The position numbers were made by a program, and so were the translations under genes. The notes under the pieces were generated by a model. It had not been told where the DNA came from and did not search any database. It worked only from the letters and a program-made list of their open reading frames with translations. Below are positions 22,589-32,539 of a stretch of DNA of 64,000 nucleotides, one piece after another. Position 1 is the stretch's first letter, and each line of letters starts with the position of its first letter. The DNA is from Thysanoteuthis rhombus (lineage: Eukaryota > Mollusca > Cephalopoda > Oegopsida > Thysanoteuthidae), in NCBI GenBank assembly GCA_963457665.1, contig OY735211.1, forward strand, positions 37,637,217 to 37,701,216. Reading direction: 5' to 3'.

Positions 22589-22770
22589 ATTGAGTTGAAA
22601 AGTTGTTTTACCTCAACCTTCATATTTACCAGACCTAACATTTCTGAGTTATTATTTGTTTCGAACTCTAGAAAATGTACGTGCCAGAACATTCAGAAAT
22701 GATGAAAACCTTAATTCAGGTCTTGAAATATCAATTTTATCGAACCCCCCAGAATCGTGTCGGTGGGAAC
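22589..22770 (+). mobile_element. mariner transposase remnant, right part
   Basis: Continues the interrupted mariner: KVVLPQPSYLPDLTFLSYYL then FRTLENVRARTFRNDENL, equivalent to the family segment EVLPHPPYSPDLAPSDYHLF and the residues beyond it. The aspartate of the usual SPSD/APSD catalytic triad position is replaced (FLSYY). Decays into unrecognisable sequence around 22770. Confidence 0.8.
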
Positions 22771-22819
22771 AAAGCTACTGCAATTGTTAGCAATAAACGA
22801 AAAGAAGAAAAGAAAAAAA

Positions 22820-23235
22820 AATAATCATCAGTCCATGTCAAACTAATCTTGAAATCGAAAGCTGGTACTAAGAAGGGTTCGTCATGAATCTGGTTGAACA
22901 TGACAATTATCGTCCAAAATGAGGCACTGGACAGAACATCACCGCTGACCTTTATTGACATCAATCTAAGAATACAAATGGTGCATAACAAGAGACGCCT
23001 TAGAATCAACCAACGCGACATTGTAATGCCACGCACAGCAAAACAAAACCAAGAAAAATAAGGTCTAAAGGCCTGATACTTTAGCCTAATCTTCCATATT
23101 CACAAAGCCTAGCACATTCGGATTATCATTTGTTCCGATCACGGAAATATTTTCTTGGTGCCAGGACATTCATAAATAAGGAAGACGTCAATTATGGTCA
23201 GCTATCTTTCCTTCGAAAATACCTGCTTTTTCATG
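22820..23235 (+). mobile_element. second mariner remnant, heavily decayed
   Basis: The order of recognisable scraps repeats that of the neighbouring mariner. NITADLY, then stop-broken HQS...NTNGA (about 22940-22990), then sequence matching the NARPHSAK region (ATGCCACGCACAGCAAAAC, 23026-), then TAAAGGCCTGATACTTTAGC and a YSP...LFR-like stretch, and CAGGACATTCATAAATAAGG near 23164, which corresponds to the GKTF-N-DE segment. Many stops and frame changes. It lies directly after the first copy in the same orientation. Confidence 0.55.
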
Positions 23236-23519
23236 GCGTGAATGGGAAACCTCTCTTCGTGTTAGGCTTTTCAACAGCTAATAACAGTCATTATATCATA
23301 AAATAATTAAAATTTGATTCAATTCCATCTATATCTGTTGCTATCTTTGATATCTGATATTGCTTTGGAAACATCTTAATACTTTTTATTATTCCATATG
23401 TTTTTCACACAATTAATTTCATTTTGGTTGTTTTCGACACAACTTTTCAGCGGATAGATTTTTCGCCCTTTCCAGATCTGCGCTATATCCGATATTAAGA
23501 ATTCACTTCGTATGTTTTC

Positions 23520-24117
23520 CCTTCCAAGAGTCGGTGCAGGCCTAACGGTACGGAGAATAGGATCGTCGAAACGAGTTCAAACTCCAGCTGGGAGAATTTG
23601 CACACAAATGCTCTCTGGGAAAGGCATCAGTGCACGGCTCCCCCCAGGTAATGGATAAATGGCAGAACATTTGGAGCCATTTAGGGGCAGTCCAGTTAGG
23701 GTGTTAAGAAAGCACACCAGTCCCGTAAAAACCCACAATTGCCACAGAAACAATTTCCAATTATCGATTGGGAAATGAAGACAAAAGAACTATCTTGCCT
23801 GTCGCAAAGCACGGGGTCAATTAGGGGCATAGACACAGGGTCCACTGCAACCCCCTTTTTAAATAGAAAAGTGGGGGAAATCGGGCAATTAGTATTTTGG
23901 CAGCCAAGAAAGGCAGGAAATGATATTTCTTTCAAGTTATTTATATTTAGCGTAACTTGTACTTCGTATTGACGATAGATCAAACACCTTGTACTGTAAA
24001 TTAGTACTTGAGTTAGTAATATTCTAGGCAAATCAAACCCTCTGCTCCCAAGCTCAGCAAAATGGTTCCCACACGCCCATAACTAAGGGTCTGGGTTTCG
24101 TTCTCCCTTTCTTATTT
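23520..24117 (+). mobile_element. tRNA-derived SINE with family U tail
   Basis: The head carries an A-box-like GCAGGCCTAACGGTACGGAG (about 23534) and a B box GAGTTCAAACTCC (about 23574). A central segment follows (AATGCTCTCTGGGAAAGGCA, CTCCCCCCAGGTAATGGATA) that aligns with the centre of family S SINEs. From 23662 onward the tail is the same as the 22127-22588 insert (GCAGAACATTTGGAGCC to CTTTCTTATTTG). Head and centre like family S with a different tail suggest a modular SINE family. About 600 bp, noncoding. Confidence 0.7.
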
Positions 24118-24170
24118 GCTTTTCAAGAACATTTCCATTGATTCTAATGATTTTGTATGTTTTAGTTGAT
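24118..24170 (+). mobile_element. short mariner-like scrap
   Basis: TTTCAAGAACATTTCC and TTGATTCTAATGATTTTG match the mariner sequence at 21668-21700 (CTTCAAGAACATTCTCGTG). It directly follows the SINE tail, which hints that this SINE too sits in or beside mariner sequence. Confidence 0.4.
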
Positions 24171-24235
24171 GAGATGAAAAGAATAAGATAAAAAAATGCA
24201 TGAGAACTCAGGACATGCTGCATACTTCCAGGGAA

Positions 24236-24330
24236 AGGCGCCTACCATAGCATGATGGTTAGCAAGATTGCTTCACAAACCAGTTGGCTACAGTTGGGAG
24301 TTATACCTCGTTGAGTACCTAACTGCTTTG
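24236..24330 (+). mobile_element. family T tRNA-like unit
   Basis: A box TACCATAGCATGATGGTTAG, B-box-like GGGAGTTATACCTCG, then GTACCTAACTGCTTTGTCAG. Degenerate. Confidence 0.55.
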
Positions 24331-24749
24331 TCAGACTAGGTTAATCTCAATTAATACGCCTTTGAATAGTTAAATAATTACGAGTTTCCCACTGGTGTCA
24401 GTAATCGGTATTTGAGCCCGGGTAAAATCTAGGATTTTGCATGTTGATTTTTGAAAGCAGGTGGGTCCTTCTCTCTTTGGAGATTGGCACAGCATCATAT
24501 TCGCATCTGTTTTTGATTGTTTGGGTTTATTTACTGAAATAAGATTAATATCAACGCAGACTTGAGAAATGTATCAGCCAAGCGTCAAGTTATCCTACAC
24601 CACAAGGCAAAAAAAAAGCAAAGGTGGATAAATTAATCTGAAAAATGCAAAGAATGAATTCAAAATTTTGACTGAACACGAACACCGACTGCATTCACCG
24701 AAAGCTAACGCGGCCATCTTGGTCACCAATTAAGGATCACATCATAAGA

Positions 24750-24781
24750 AAAAAAGAACGAAAGAACGAATGAATGAATGA

Positions 24782-24824
<43 letters not shown>

Positions 24825-24870
24825 GAAGAAAGAAAGAAAGGAAGAAAGAAAGAAAGAATGACAGGAACAA
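24750..24870. repeat. (GAAA)n microsatellite
   Basis: About 25 units of GAAA with GGAA and GAAC variants. Confidence 0.95.
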
Positions 24871-24919
24871 ACAAACAAAAGATGCCTCTCCATGGAATAA
24901 AGATTAAAGAGCTCTTCTA

Positions 24920-25215
24920 GCAGATCATTACACTCGATTCTCACAGGGTGCTCCACACTGGTAAACTTGTACCCTACTAAGCTAATACCCATAAGCTTCT
25001 TACCACAGAGCATCAGTTAGCAAGCTAAACTTGCAAACTTTTGCTACTTGAAATTGATGCTAATCTAGTACGACACAAATGTGACCATCAGTTAGACTGA
25101 GCTGAACTTGGTGAATACCTATAATATTGGTCAGCTTGTTGAGGGTAAAGGTTTTCGAGTTTACCTACCATGATGAGTTCGATCCCAATGAGACAAACCG
25201 CGTACAGGTGGCCTT
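24920..25215 (+). mobile_element. family T tRNA-like units, two partial copies
   Basis: CATTACACTCGATTCTCACAGGGT (B-box half, about 24925) with TACCCTACTAAGCTAATACC, and a second with GATGAGTTCGATCCCAATGAG (about 25170). Both have lost recognisable A boxes. Confidence 0.5.
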
Positions 25216-25454
25216 TTGGCAAACTGAGCAAATAATTCTCTCTCTGTCACTCACTCTCTCTCTCATATATATGTTTTGATTACTGCATTTTTGGTGTAGT
25301 ACGGTCAATCTATTTCTGTTTAAATCAATTTAACCAAGAGTAAGCAAAACTAACACATTAAATTGTATTGAGACTTTGAACTGTACAGAAGATTTTCAAA
25401 CAAATTAACTACATTGATACTAAGGCATATATTCTACACTACCCCAAACATACC

Positions 25455-25792
25455 AAAAAATCCAACTCCACATCACTACCCCCTACCTTGACACACTCTG
25501 CCCTCCCCAAGACCAACTGCTGCTGCTTTACCAAAGACCTGATACCTGCTGGTCATTCTTCCATTCAGCAGGAGGTCTCCAGTAGCCCTGACAACAAAAC
25601 TCACCCACAATGCATAGCTCCTGGCAGTGGACTCTGGTTCCACATGGTACATTTTAATACACACTCACACAGCACACAACACTGATGATGGGAAGACTCC
25701 CGAAACATGTATGGACTATTGACATATAAGGATTGATAAACCTTACCACCAAACACTTCACTCCCGAGTCTGTCTCACTCTCTAAAGTACAC

Positions 25793-25795
<3 letters not shown>
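25455..25795 (+). repeat. dispersed repeat family P (copy 2)
   Basis: Same ordered blocks as 15225-15605: CCCTCCCCAAGACCAACTG, CAGTGGACTCTGGTTCCACA, GATGGGAAGACTCCCGAAAC, GATTGATAAACCTTACC and CCCGAGTCTGTCTCACTCTC, again ending at a (TA)n tract (25796-25862). Confidence 0.8.

Positions 25796-25862
<67 letters not shown>
25796..25862. repeat. (TA)n microsatellite
   Basis: Uninterrupted TA run directly after family P copy 2. Confidence 0.95.
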
Positions 25863-25866
<4 letters not shown>

Positions 25867-25954
25867 AAGTTTATCAGTCTCGGCTCTGGTTTGCGAAATG
25901 TAAAATAGATTCAGATGTGTCAATGATCCGAACTGTGGTTATTCGCTTCATCCT

Positions 25955-26112
25955 GTGCTATTTTACACCTAGGTGGAGGGAATATGCATTCATGCCTTTC
26001 CCAATGACATTTGTGCGAAGTAAAAACTAAATGTCCCAGCCAGGGTTTGAACTCAGCTCGCCAAGTTCATTCTCCATGCCGTAAACTGCTCGGTCAACTC
26101 CATCGTAAGCCT
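25955..26112 (-). mobile_element. family S SINE, head half only
   Basis: The minus strand has the A box TTGACCGAGCAGTTTACGG, the B box GAGTTCAAACCCTGGCTGGG and the start of the centre (AATGTCATTGGGAAAGGCAT). The tail is missing, so this copy is truncated at the end away from the promoter. Confidence 0.65.
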
Positions 26113-26254
26113 TTGCATTTTGCACAAAAATAAAGGGAGGGTGAGAAAAAGAAAGAACCCCCAGTGACGCCTAGGTATGAACAGAAATAGTACATAATCC
26201 AACAGTATACGGGGTTAGATTCACAGAGACATTTACTCCCAAAACAATACACCC

Positions 26255-26380
26255 ATACAAGAGAGAGAGAGAGAAAGGTTTTAAGACACGAACGCTTATG
26301 TGAGGTGTTTCACGACAATGGATAATCCTGAATACACGCTGACGACTACATTCACGTACACACTTGAACAAATAACAACG

Positions 26381-26411
<31 letters not shown>

Positions 26412-26450
26412 AGACAGACAGACGGACAAACAGACAGGCAGAGAGTTAGA
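26255..26450. repeat. (GA)n microsatellites
   Basis: GAGAGAGA runs at about 26261-26275 and 26381-26410, followed by CAGACAGACAGACGGAC. Confidence 0.9.
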
Positions 26451-26607
26451 TAGGGGCATGCCGCTAGACACAACCACACCCATCCACGATTACGGTTGTG
26501 CACGCACAATGCCATGTACAAATAATGCATGTACGTTTCCTCCTCTTTTGTATGGCAGTCTCCACCCCTTTTTTTCTGTCCCCTTCCACCGTTCTGAAGG
26601 GATATAT

Positions 26608-26675
26608 GTGACGTCACGCCGAAAAACGCGGGAAAAGTGACGTCACTAGGCGACGCCACGCCATATTGAATCATG
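26608..26675 (+). promoter_or_regulatory. compact promoter-like cluster: CRE, E2F, CRE, YY1-like
   Basis: Two identical palindromes GTGACGTCAC at 26608-26617 and 26637-26646 enclose ACGCGGGAAAA, whose complement TTTCCCGC fits the E2F consensus. The sequence CACGCCATATTG follows at about 26657, with YY1-type core ATGGCG on the other strand. The patch is CpG-rich in an otherwise AT-rich region. An ATG at 26673 follows, but the frame soon enters a CA microsatellite, so a coding start is doubtful. It may be a real CpG-rich promoter for a transcript with a noncoding first exon, or part of a mobile element's promoter. Confidence 0.35.
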
Positions 26676-26754
26676 GAGGGAGATATTATGTTTTTTGTTT
26701 GTTTTGTTATAAAAGAAACCCAACACACACATTCACGGTCATTTTTACACATAG

Positions 26755-26835
26755 ACCCACACACACACACACACACACACATACACACATACACACACAC
26801 ATATACAAATACTCACACACATACATACATACAAG
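26755..26835. repeat. (CA)n microsatellite
   Basis: ACACACAC with AT interruptions. Confidence 0.95.
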
Positions 26836-26959
26836 CAAATACGCAAGGAAACATGAATACCTTTACAGCAACATATCTAGACTCACCTTCTTCCTCACCT
26901 ACGCAGAAAAGGTATATGCGCTTGTATTTACACGGATAAAGGATGAAAAAACGCGGGAG

Positions 26960-27960
26960 ATTTTTCTTTTTTAGAAGCACGTGTTAACCAAACAAAACAA
27001 TGATTTTATTTACAAGCTTGAAGAGAGGTGACCCTATCATTGTTTTTAAATAAAAGGTAGCGTCTGGCTTAAAAATAAGACTGCTTATCTATTATAGAAA
27101 ATGCCGTTAAGTAACTTCGTAAGGTTTATCAAAATGGTGGGAATTCTATGAAATCAAACGTTACCCATAGCTCTAAGGACTCTACGGGGAAGAATTATCG
27201 AGAAAATCATGGCTATTTTTTTTTATATAGATTAATATTTTCTCAGTCCTCTGTTGTTAGGGCTGGATTGGTTAGTCTAGCAATAATACTTACCTAGATT
27301 TGTTTTTTTAATAGATTGAAAATCGTCAACCATCATTAAATTTGTCTAGTATTATCTTTCATTCTTATTTCAATCACTTTTCATTGCAACTCCTCAGAAA
27401 GCCAGACGATAGCCGTTAATTAACAGCTCAGTTCAAAGAAGAAAGGATAAGCTTTTGAAGCGACTCGAACCCACGGCTCAGTTCATTAACCATTGTGAAC
27501 TAAAGTTGTGATGAAAAATATTTCACAATTTAGAAAAAAAAAAAAAAAGAGATGGAAGAATATACGTCGAAAATTAATACTATTTCTGGCCCATTATAGT
27601 TGTTACATTTAGCGTATAAAATTCACATGCAAATGTGAGAAGCATAAAATGAGTTAATAATTGATTAGATCATGTATAAACACACATACACACGAAAAAA
27701 ATTTTTTTTAATTTCCAAATCTGAGTCTTTTCAACTTTCATATGAGACATTGTAGAATCTGAGATACCATAGCCGAGAGAATTATGTTGTGTTTGAGACA
27801 GTTATGTATTTCCTAATGGCACTAGCAGTCAATGATCGAGCCTAGTTTAAAAGCAGGATCTAGAATGCTGATTTTCTAGGTAAACAGACCTTCCACGCTT
27901 GGAAGATTGACACAACATAATCGTTCTACCTCCTGTTCCTTCCCCACACACCAATTTGGC
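26960..27960. other. no gene seen; possible tRNA-like scrap near 27450-27505
   Basis: AT-rich. On the minus strand around 27450-27505, CACAATGGTTAATGAACTG followed by GTGGGTTCGAGTCGCT looks like closely spaced A and B boxes of a shrunken tRNA-derived repeat. Otherwise nothing recognisable. Confidence 0.35.
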
Positions 27961-28015
27961 CTATTATATTAAATTTATATGCATATATTTATATATACGT
28001 ATATACATATGTATT

Positions 28016-28027
28016 TATATATACATA

Positions 28028-28059
<32 letters not shown>

Positions 28060-28199
28060 GATAGATAGATATAGATATAGATATATAGATATATATATAT
28101 ATATACAAAAACTTCTCCCACATCAATTTGGCCTTTTATATTCTCATATGTAAATATAAATCGATATATCTAAATATCGATATATATACACATATATAT

Positions 28200-28253
<54 letters not shown>

Positions 28254-28376
28254 ACATATATACATATGCATCAATGTATTCATATACAAATATACCTGAA
28301 CTTATATATACATATATATATATGAATTACAACACGTATATTCAGTGTTTGCATTTTTTCAATTTGAGAATATATA

Positions 28377-28472
<96 letters not shown>

Positions 28473-28500
28473 AATATATATATATATATGGGGGGGGTAT
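28016..28500. repeat. cluster of (TA)n, (TG)n and ATAGAT microsatellites
   Basis: TA tracts at 28037-28060, 28196-28252 and 28370-28417, a TG tract at 28418-28468 and a poly-G stretch at 28490-28497. All frames through it are artefacts. Confidence 0.95.
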
Positions 28501-28696
28501 AGAGGGATAAGCATCGCCGGATGTACTTACTCACAATCCAAGGGGACCCCCCTAATTGAAAATGTCATTATGTTCACATGTTTCGTCGGAACCGCTGACG
28601 TGATATTTAGAGAGATTACATGCCACGTTAATATAAGCGTAGGGACTTACCCAGTATAAATACAGATACGAGATTCAATGCCTGAATGTTACGTAC

Positions 28697-28845
28697 CACT
28701 TCAATATGAATGAAATTTTCTTCAAGAAAGCTATTATTAGTGAACAAAACAGGAAGATATTCATGATTGATTGATGTGACCGTACCATCGATCAAAGCCA
28801 CACCTTGGGTTCCTGGTGACCCGAGCAAGGTGAATTTCAGATCTC
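28697..28845 (-). other. candidate exon or gene fragment, unassigned
   Basis: On the minus strand an open stretch reads DLKFTLLGSPGTQGVALIDG, then TVTSINHEYLPVLFTNNSF and LEENFIHIEV. It is bounded by a possible acceptor (TTTAAG, poor pyrimidine tract) and a possible donor (GTG|GTACGT). This would give a 149-bp exon. The residue mix looks protein-like and the interval has no microsatellite. I cannot name the family, and the weak acceptor makes chance a real possibility. Confidence 0.2.
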
Positions 28846-28859
28846 CTTAAATCATAGTG

Positions 28860-29115
28860 TATTATCATATTTACATTTTACTGAGTGGAAAATAATACAT
28901 CTGAATAAAATTTCATTACTGTAATCAGGTAAAAGGAAACAGTCCTAAGACAGCATCAGGGTTTCAGATCATCATTTTCATTTGATGAATATAATATATT
29001 CATTATAACAACTTGAAAAGTTAGACTGTTTCGGACACACGAAAAGCGCCCCTTATAATTCAACGACCTGCGTGACTATCCGTGTTGACGGTACCTACAT
29101 CGATTATTAACTGTC
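28860..29115. other. no gene seen
   Basis: Unassigned AT-rich sequence. Confidence 0.4.
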
Positions 29116-29117
29116 TA

Positions 29118-29382
<265 letters not shown>

Positions 29383-29385
29383 TAT

Positions 29386-29560
29386 GAATTGCGTTGTGTT
29401 ATTTACAAACTTATTCGAAATGATCTCCCGTCATCACAATGTTAATGTACCACTCAACCTAGACAACGTAAATAGAATAAACAATATGAGAAAATGGGGC
29501 TACTGTGGGAAACTAAGATTGTTTATTCTATTTACTGGATAACATAACGCAAATCATAAT
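29386..29560. repeat. foldback family F (copy with two visible arms)
   Basis: GTAAATAGAATAAACAAT at 29468-29485 recurs as its exact reverse complement at 29518-29535. The outer parts (GAATTGCGTTGTGTTAT on the left, ATAACATAACGCAAATC on the right) also pair. The loop holds AAAATGGGGCTACTGTGGG, the family F junction motif. Confidence 0.85.
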
Positions 29561-29593
29561 TCATTCCGTCGAATCACGTATATCCATTTCTTT

Positions 29594-29743
<150 letters not shown>

Positions 29744-29745
29744 GA

Positions 29746-30122
29746 TGCGCCGTGATAATAGAAGGTCGTGGCTTCCGGAGGAATTTTAATATTTGCCAAA
29801 AGAGCTTGAATTTCATTTAATAATTTCTTAAATTCACCTTCACGAATTCAAGTGGTGAGGGGTGAATTGAAAGGACTGGTTTAAAGAAGACAGATGTTCG
29901 GAGTATAGTATTACATAGTATTACGTAGTTAGTTTTTAAACAAAGAGATCTACAACTGTATATTGCAACAACTACTACTATCAATATATCTATTTACTAC
30001 GAATTCACGCCCTTGTGATGAGAAAGAAAAATATAGTAAATATCAGTAGCAATAGTCGACTCTGGGAATTCCTAGCGGTTTTTCCTAAATGAATGGTAGG
30101 GTGTCTCTCCATCCTAGCCCCT
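29746..30122 (+). repeat. dispersed repeat family D (copy 2)
   Basis: Full-length match to 21151-21515 in the same orientation, again followed by CTAT/CT and TA tracts (30133-30247). Confidence 0.85.
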
Positions 30123-30132
30123 CTCAACCCCT

Positions 30133-30195
30133 CTCTATCCATCTATCTATCTATCTATCTATCCATCTCTCTCTCTCTATATATATATATACATA

Positions 30196-30247
<52 letters not shown>
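30133..30247. repeat. (CTAT)n-(CT)n-(TA)n-(GA)n compound microsatellite
   Basis: The four motifs run one after another. The terminal GA block mirrors the CT block around the TA centre and can form a hairpin. Confidence 0.95.
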
Positions 30248-30379
30248 TTTGAGCTAAACAGCCCCAATAATTACTTCAACTCCAGATTCTCAGTTCGTTT
30301 ATTCACTGTGTATATCTCCTCTATACATCTCTTTTAATGCAGGCAGTTAGATTATTTATTATTTTTTTTAATACGAATA

Positions 30380-30570
30380 TATGATCCGACAGAATGATTG
30401 TAAATTGCATTACATAATTTTGAAACTCTATTTGTAATGATCTCTCGTTATTACACGGTGAATGTATCATTTGGCATAGTTAAAGCAGTTATTTGGTCCT
30501 TTGCATAATCGACGGCTGTTTGGCTCAATGGTAAGAGCAACGCTACGTTTAATCGGCTACCCTATATTTG
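30380..30570. repeat. family F copy with inverted body and plus-strand tRNA-like A box
   Basis: GATCCGACAGAATGATTG through GGTGAATGTATCATTTGGC is the family body in reverse orientation. It is followed by GGCTGTTTGGCTCAATGGTA and AGAGCAACGCTACG, an A-box-like sequence on the plus strand. Confidence 0.55.
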
Positions 30571-30986
30571 CATATGTATGTCTATATTTTTATATATTGT
30601 TGTATGTATTTTTCTATTTATGTATACGTATTCAGACTCGAGAACTATGCATTACTGAACAAAAACAAAGCCATGACCTAAATCAGCAGGTCTTGACTTA
30701 CAGCACTCATCTTTTGGTCGAATTTTGTTCATATAATTGTTTATCTCCATGGGGTGTGCGTTCGCCCTCTCAGAAAACATGTCTGTCAAAAATATTTTTG
30801 TTCGTGTTTTTTTTTCTTTTAAGATTTCCTCAAATGCTATTAGACTCAGATCCATGAAATAAGACTGAAACAGCATCATCCAATGAATTTTTTTTCATCA
30901 TGTATTTGAACCTACTAACATGTGAGAGATGTCAATGCTTTTTCATATTTTTTTTTTTTTTTTAGGCTGTAATTCTTATTTTTAAA

Positions 30987-31062
30987 ACATGGCGGTCCCA
31001 TAACCGATTGGTTAGAGCCCCGGGAAATAAAATTGCCTGACCAAGTTCAAATCCGAGGGAGG
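30987..31062 (+). mobile_element. tRNA-like SINE head of a different type
   Basis: GCGGTCCCATAACCGATTGG with TTAGAGCCCCGGG (A box) and CAAGTTCAAATCCGAGGGA (B box) keep good tRNA spacing. The sequence differs from families S, T and F. Without an acceptor stem that pairs, it is unlikely to be a true tRNA gene. Confidence 0.5.
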
Positions 31063-31239
31063 AAGCATTTTTCTTCCTTTCAAGTGTATATGTTTCAATC
31101 TATTGGACCTTCCAACTCGCAGAACTTGATCAGTTTCTATGATAATTTTTTCAAGTTTAAGTGAGCGGTTCTCTCTACAATGTAGTAATAATTCTAAACT
31201 GGAGCCTCGTTTTCAATGTGTCATTGGAAAACTGCGAAT

Positions 31240-32040
31240 GTGATTTCTTTTTCCCTCAGAGCTGATACAATTATTGCTGCGTCTATTTATAAAGTACCAT
31301 TTTTTTTGTTTCAATTACAAGTGCTTTCAATATCTTGGACATTCAAATCTTCCGAAAATTTGTCAGCTTTGAGGAAGGAAATTTTCAAAGGTTTTATTAA
31401 GGGGTTATACTTACAATGTTGCTTCAATGCTAAACTCTAAGTTTGATTTCCATCCATCAAAGGTAACCATGGACATGAATTTCTCCCCCCCTCTCTCTCT
31501 CTCTCTCTCTGTGCTTATGCCAGTTTGCCCAAAGTTGAGCGCTGGCATGCGCGGGTTCGCCTTGGATGATGTGCTGACCCAACCAGTGAGGGAAAGATAA
31601 AGGCATATATAAATTAACCAGTTACATATTACTTAAAACATACATTTTAAGGTCAAATTATATGAAAATAAACAGTTAATTTTCTACTGAGTTGTGCTCC
31701 CATAAGAAATGTTCTTCGCGGTTGAGATCAATGGAAGAAACAACGTAACAGTTTTTCGAAACAAAGTGAATACAATCAGCAGATCGAGTTCAAAAACACG
31801 ACGGAGAAATTTTTACTTTTCTTTCCTAAATTATCAGACCGTCAAATATTCCTAAATTCTATCAGTTTTGAAAAAAAAGGAAGATTTTAAAGATTTTATA
31901 ATCGGGGATTCTATTTACTGTTTAGCTATACTGTTAAAGTGCACCCTTACTTCTCATTTGTCATAAGTGATCATGGACGTGAATTTCTCTTCCTCCCAGT
32001 GCTAAGGCCAGTCAGGCAGAATCTGTTGAGGAATCTAACC
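31240..32040. repeat. diverged direct repeat of about 520-bp period
   Basis: ACCATGGACATGAATTTCTC (about 31465) recurs as GATCATGGACGTGAATTTCTC (about 31970). Matching upstream blocks precede each (TTTGTCAGCTTTGAGGAAG versus TCTATCAGTTTTGAAAAAA), and CAGT...GCCAGT sequence follows. A CT run (31490-31511) interrupts the first copy. Confidence 0.6.
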
Positions 32041-32289
32041 CTAAACTGACAATAAAATATGTTTTTCTACTCAAAACCAAACGCAAACGCAACAATAAAA
32101 CATGGGTGCAATTAAAATCAGATAGTTCACTTTGACAGGCAAACTATTAACACCAAAAGTGATCAAATGAATTCTCAATTTTCAGAAAGATTAACCGTTA
32201 AGCTTTCAAGAGGGGTTACGCATGCATTTCCAGGATTTTTACGAAATCTCTAAGAAATATAATTTGCCTCCCAGTGTTGATATATTTAG

Positions 32290-32326
32290 AGGATTTATCC
32301 CGGGCGATGCCAGGTATGTCAGCTAG
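32290..32326 (+). mobile_element. possible Helitron 3' terminus
   Basis: CCGGGC-GAT-GCCAGG (32300-32314) forms a short stem-loop, followed ten bases later by CTAG (32323-32326), which fits the CTRR terminus of Helitrons. The expected T immediately after the end is a C here, and I find no matching TC 5' end or Rep/helicase sequence, so only the terminus is suggested. Confidence 0.3.
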
Positions 32327-32389
32327 CATGTATATAAGCTTTTGGAGTATATGTATATGTTTGTATTGTAGGAAGTCGAGAACTACGCA

Positions 32390-32530
32390 TTATGAAAACT
32401 ACCAAAACTGCTGAATGAAAACATTTTGTAGAAGGGGCGTAGTGGCCAATTTTCAAGTCTGTGTACAAATCAGTATGTCCAGGAGCGTTGGAACATACAA
32501 ACAGATAAACACATACACATATAAAACAGG
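32390..32530. repeat. dispersed repeat related to 6240-6470
   Basis: AGTGGCCAATTTTCAAGTCTG and GTGTACAAATCAG...GGAGCGTTGGAACATAC parallel the blocks in the direct repeat near 6260-6320. Confidence 0.45.
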
Positions 32531-32539
32531 ACAGAACTA

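Noticed and set aside
22204-23972. Two homologous small frames (65 and 77 codons) that look like conserved paralogous peptides
   Set aside because: They lie in the two copies of a SINE tail. Similarity reflects the shared repeat, and one of the copies demonstrably retroposed into mariner.
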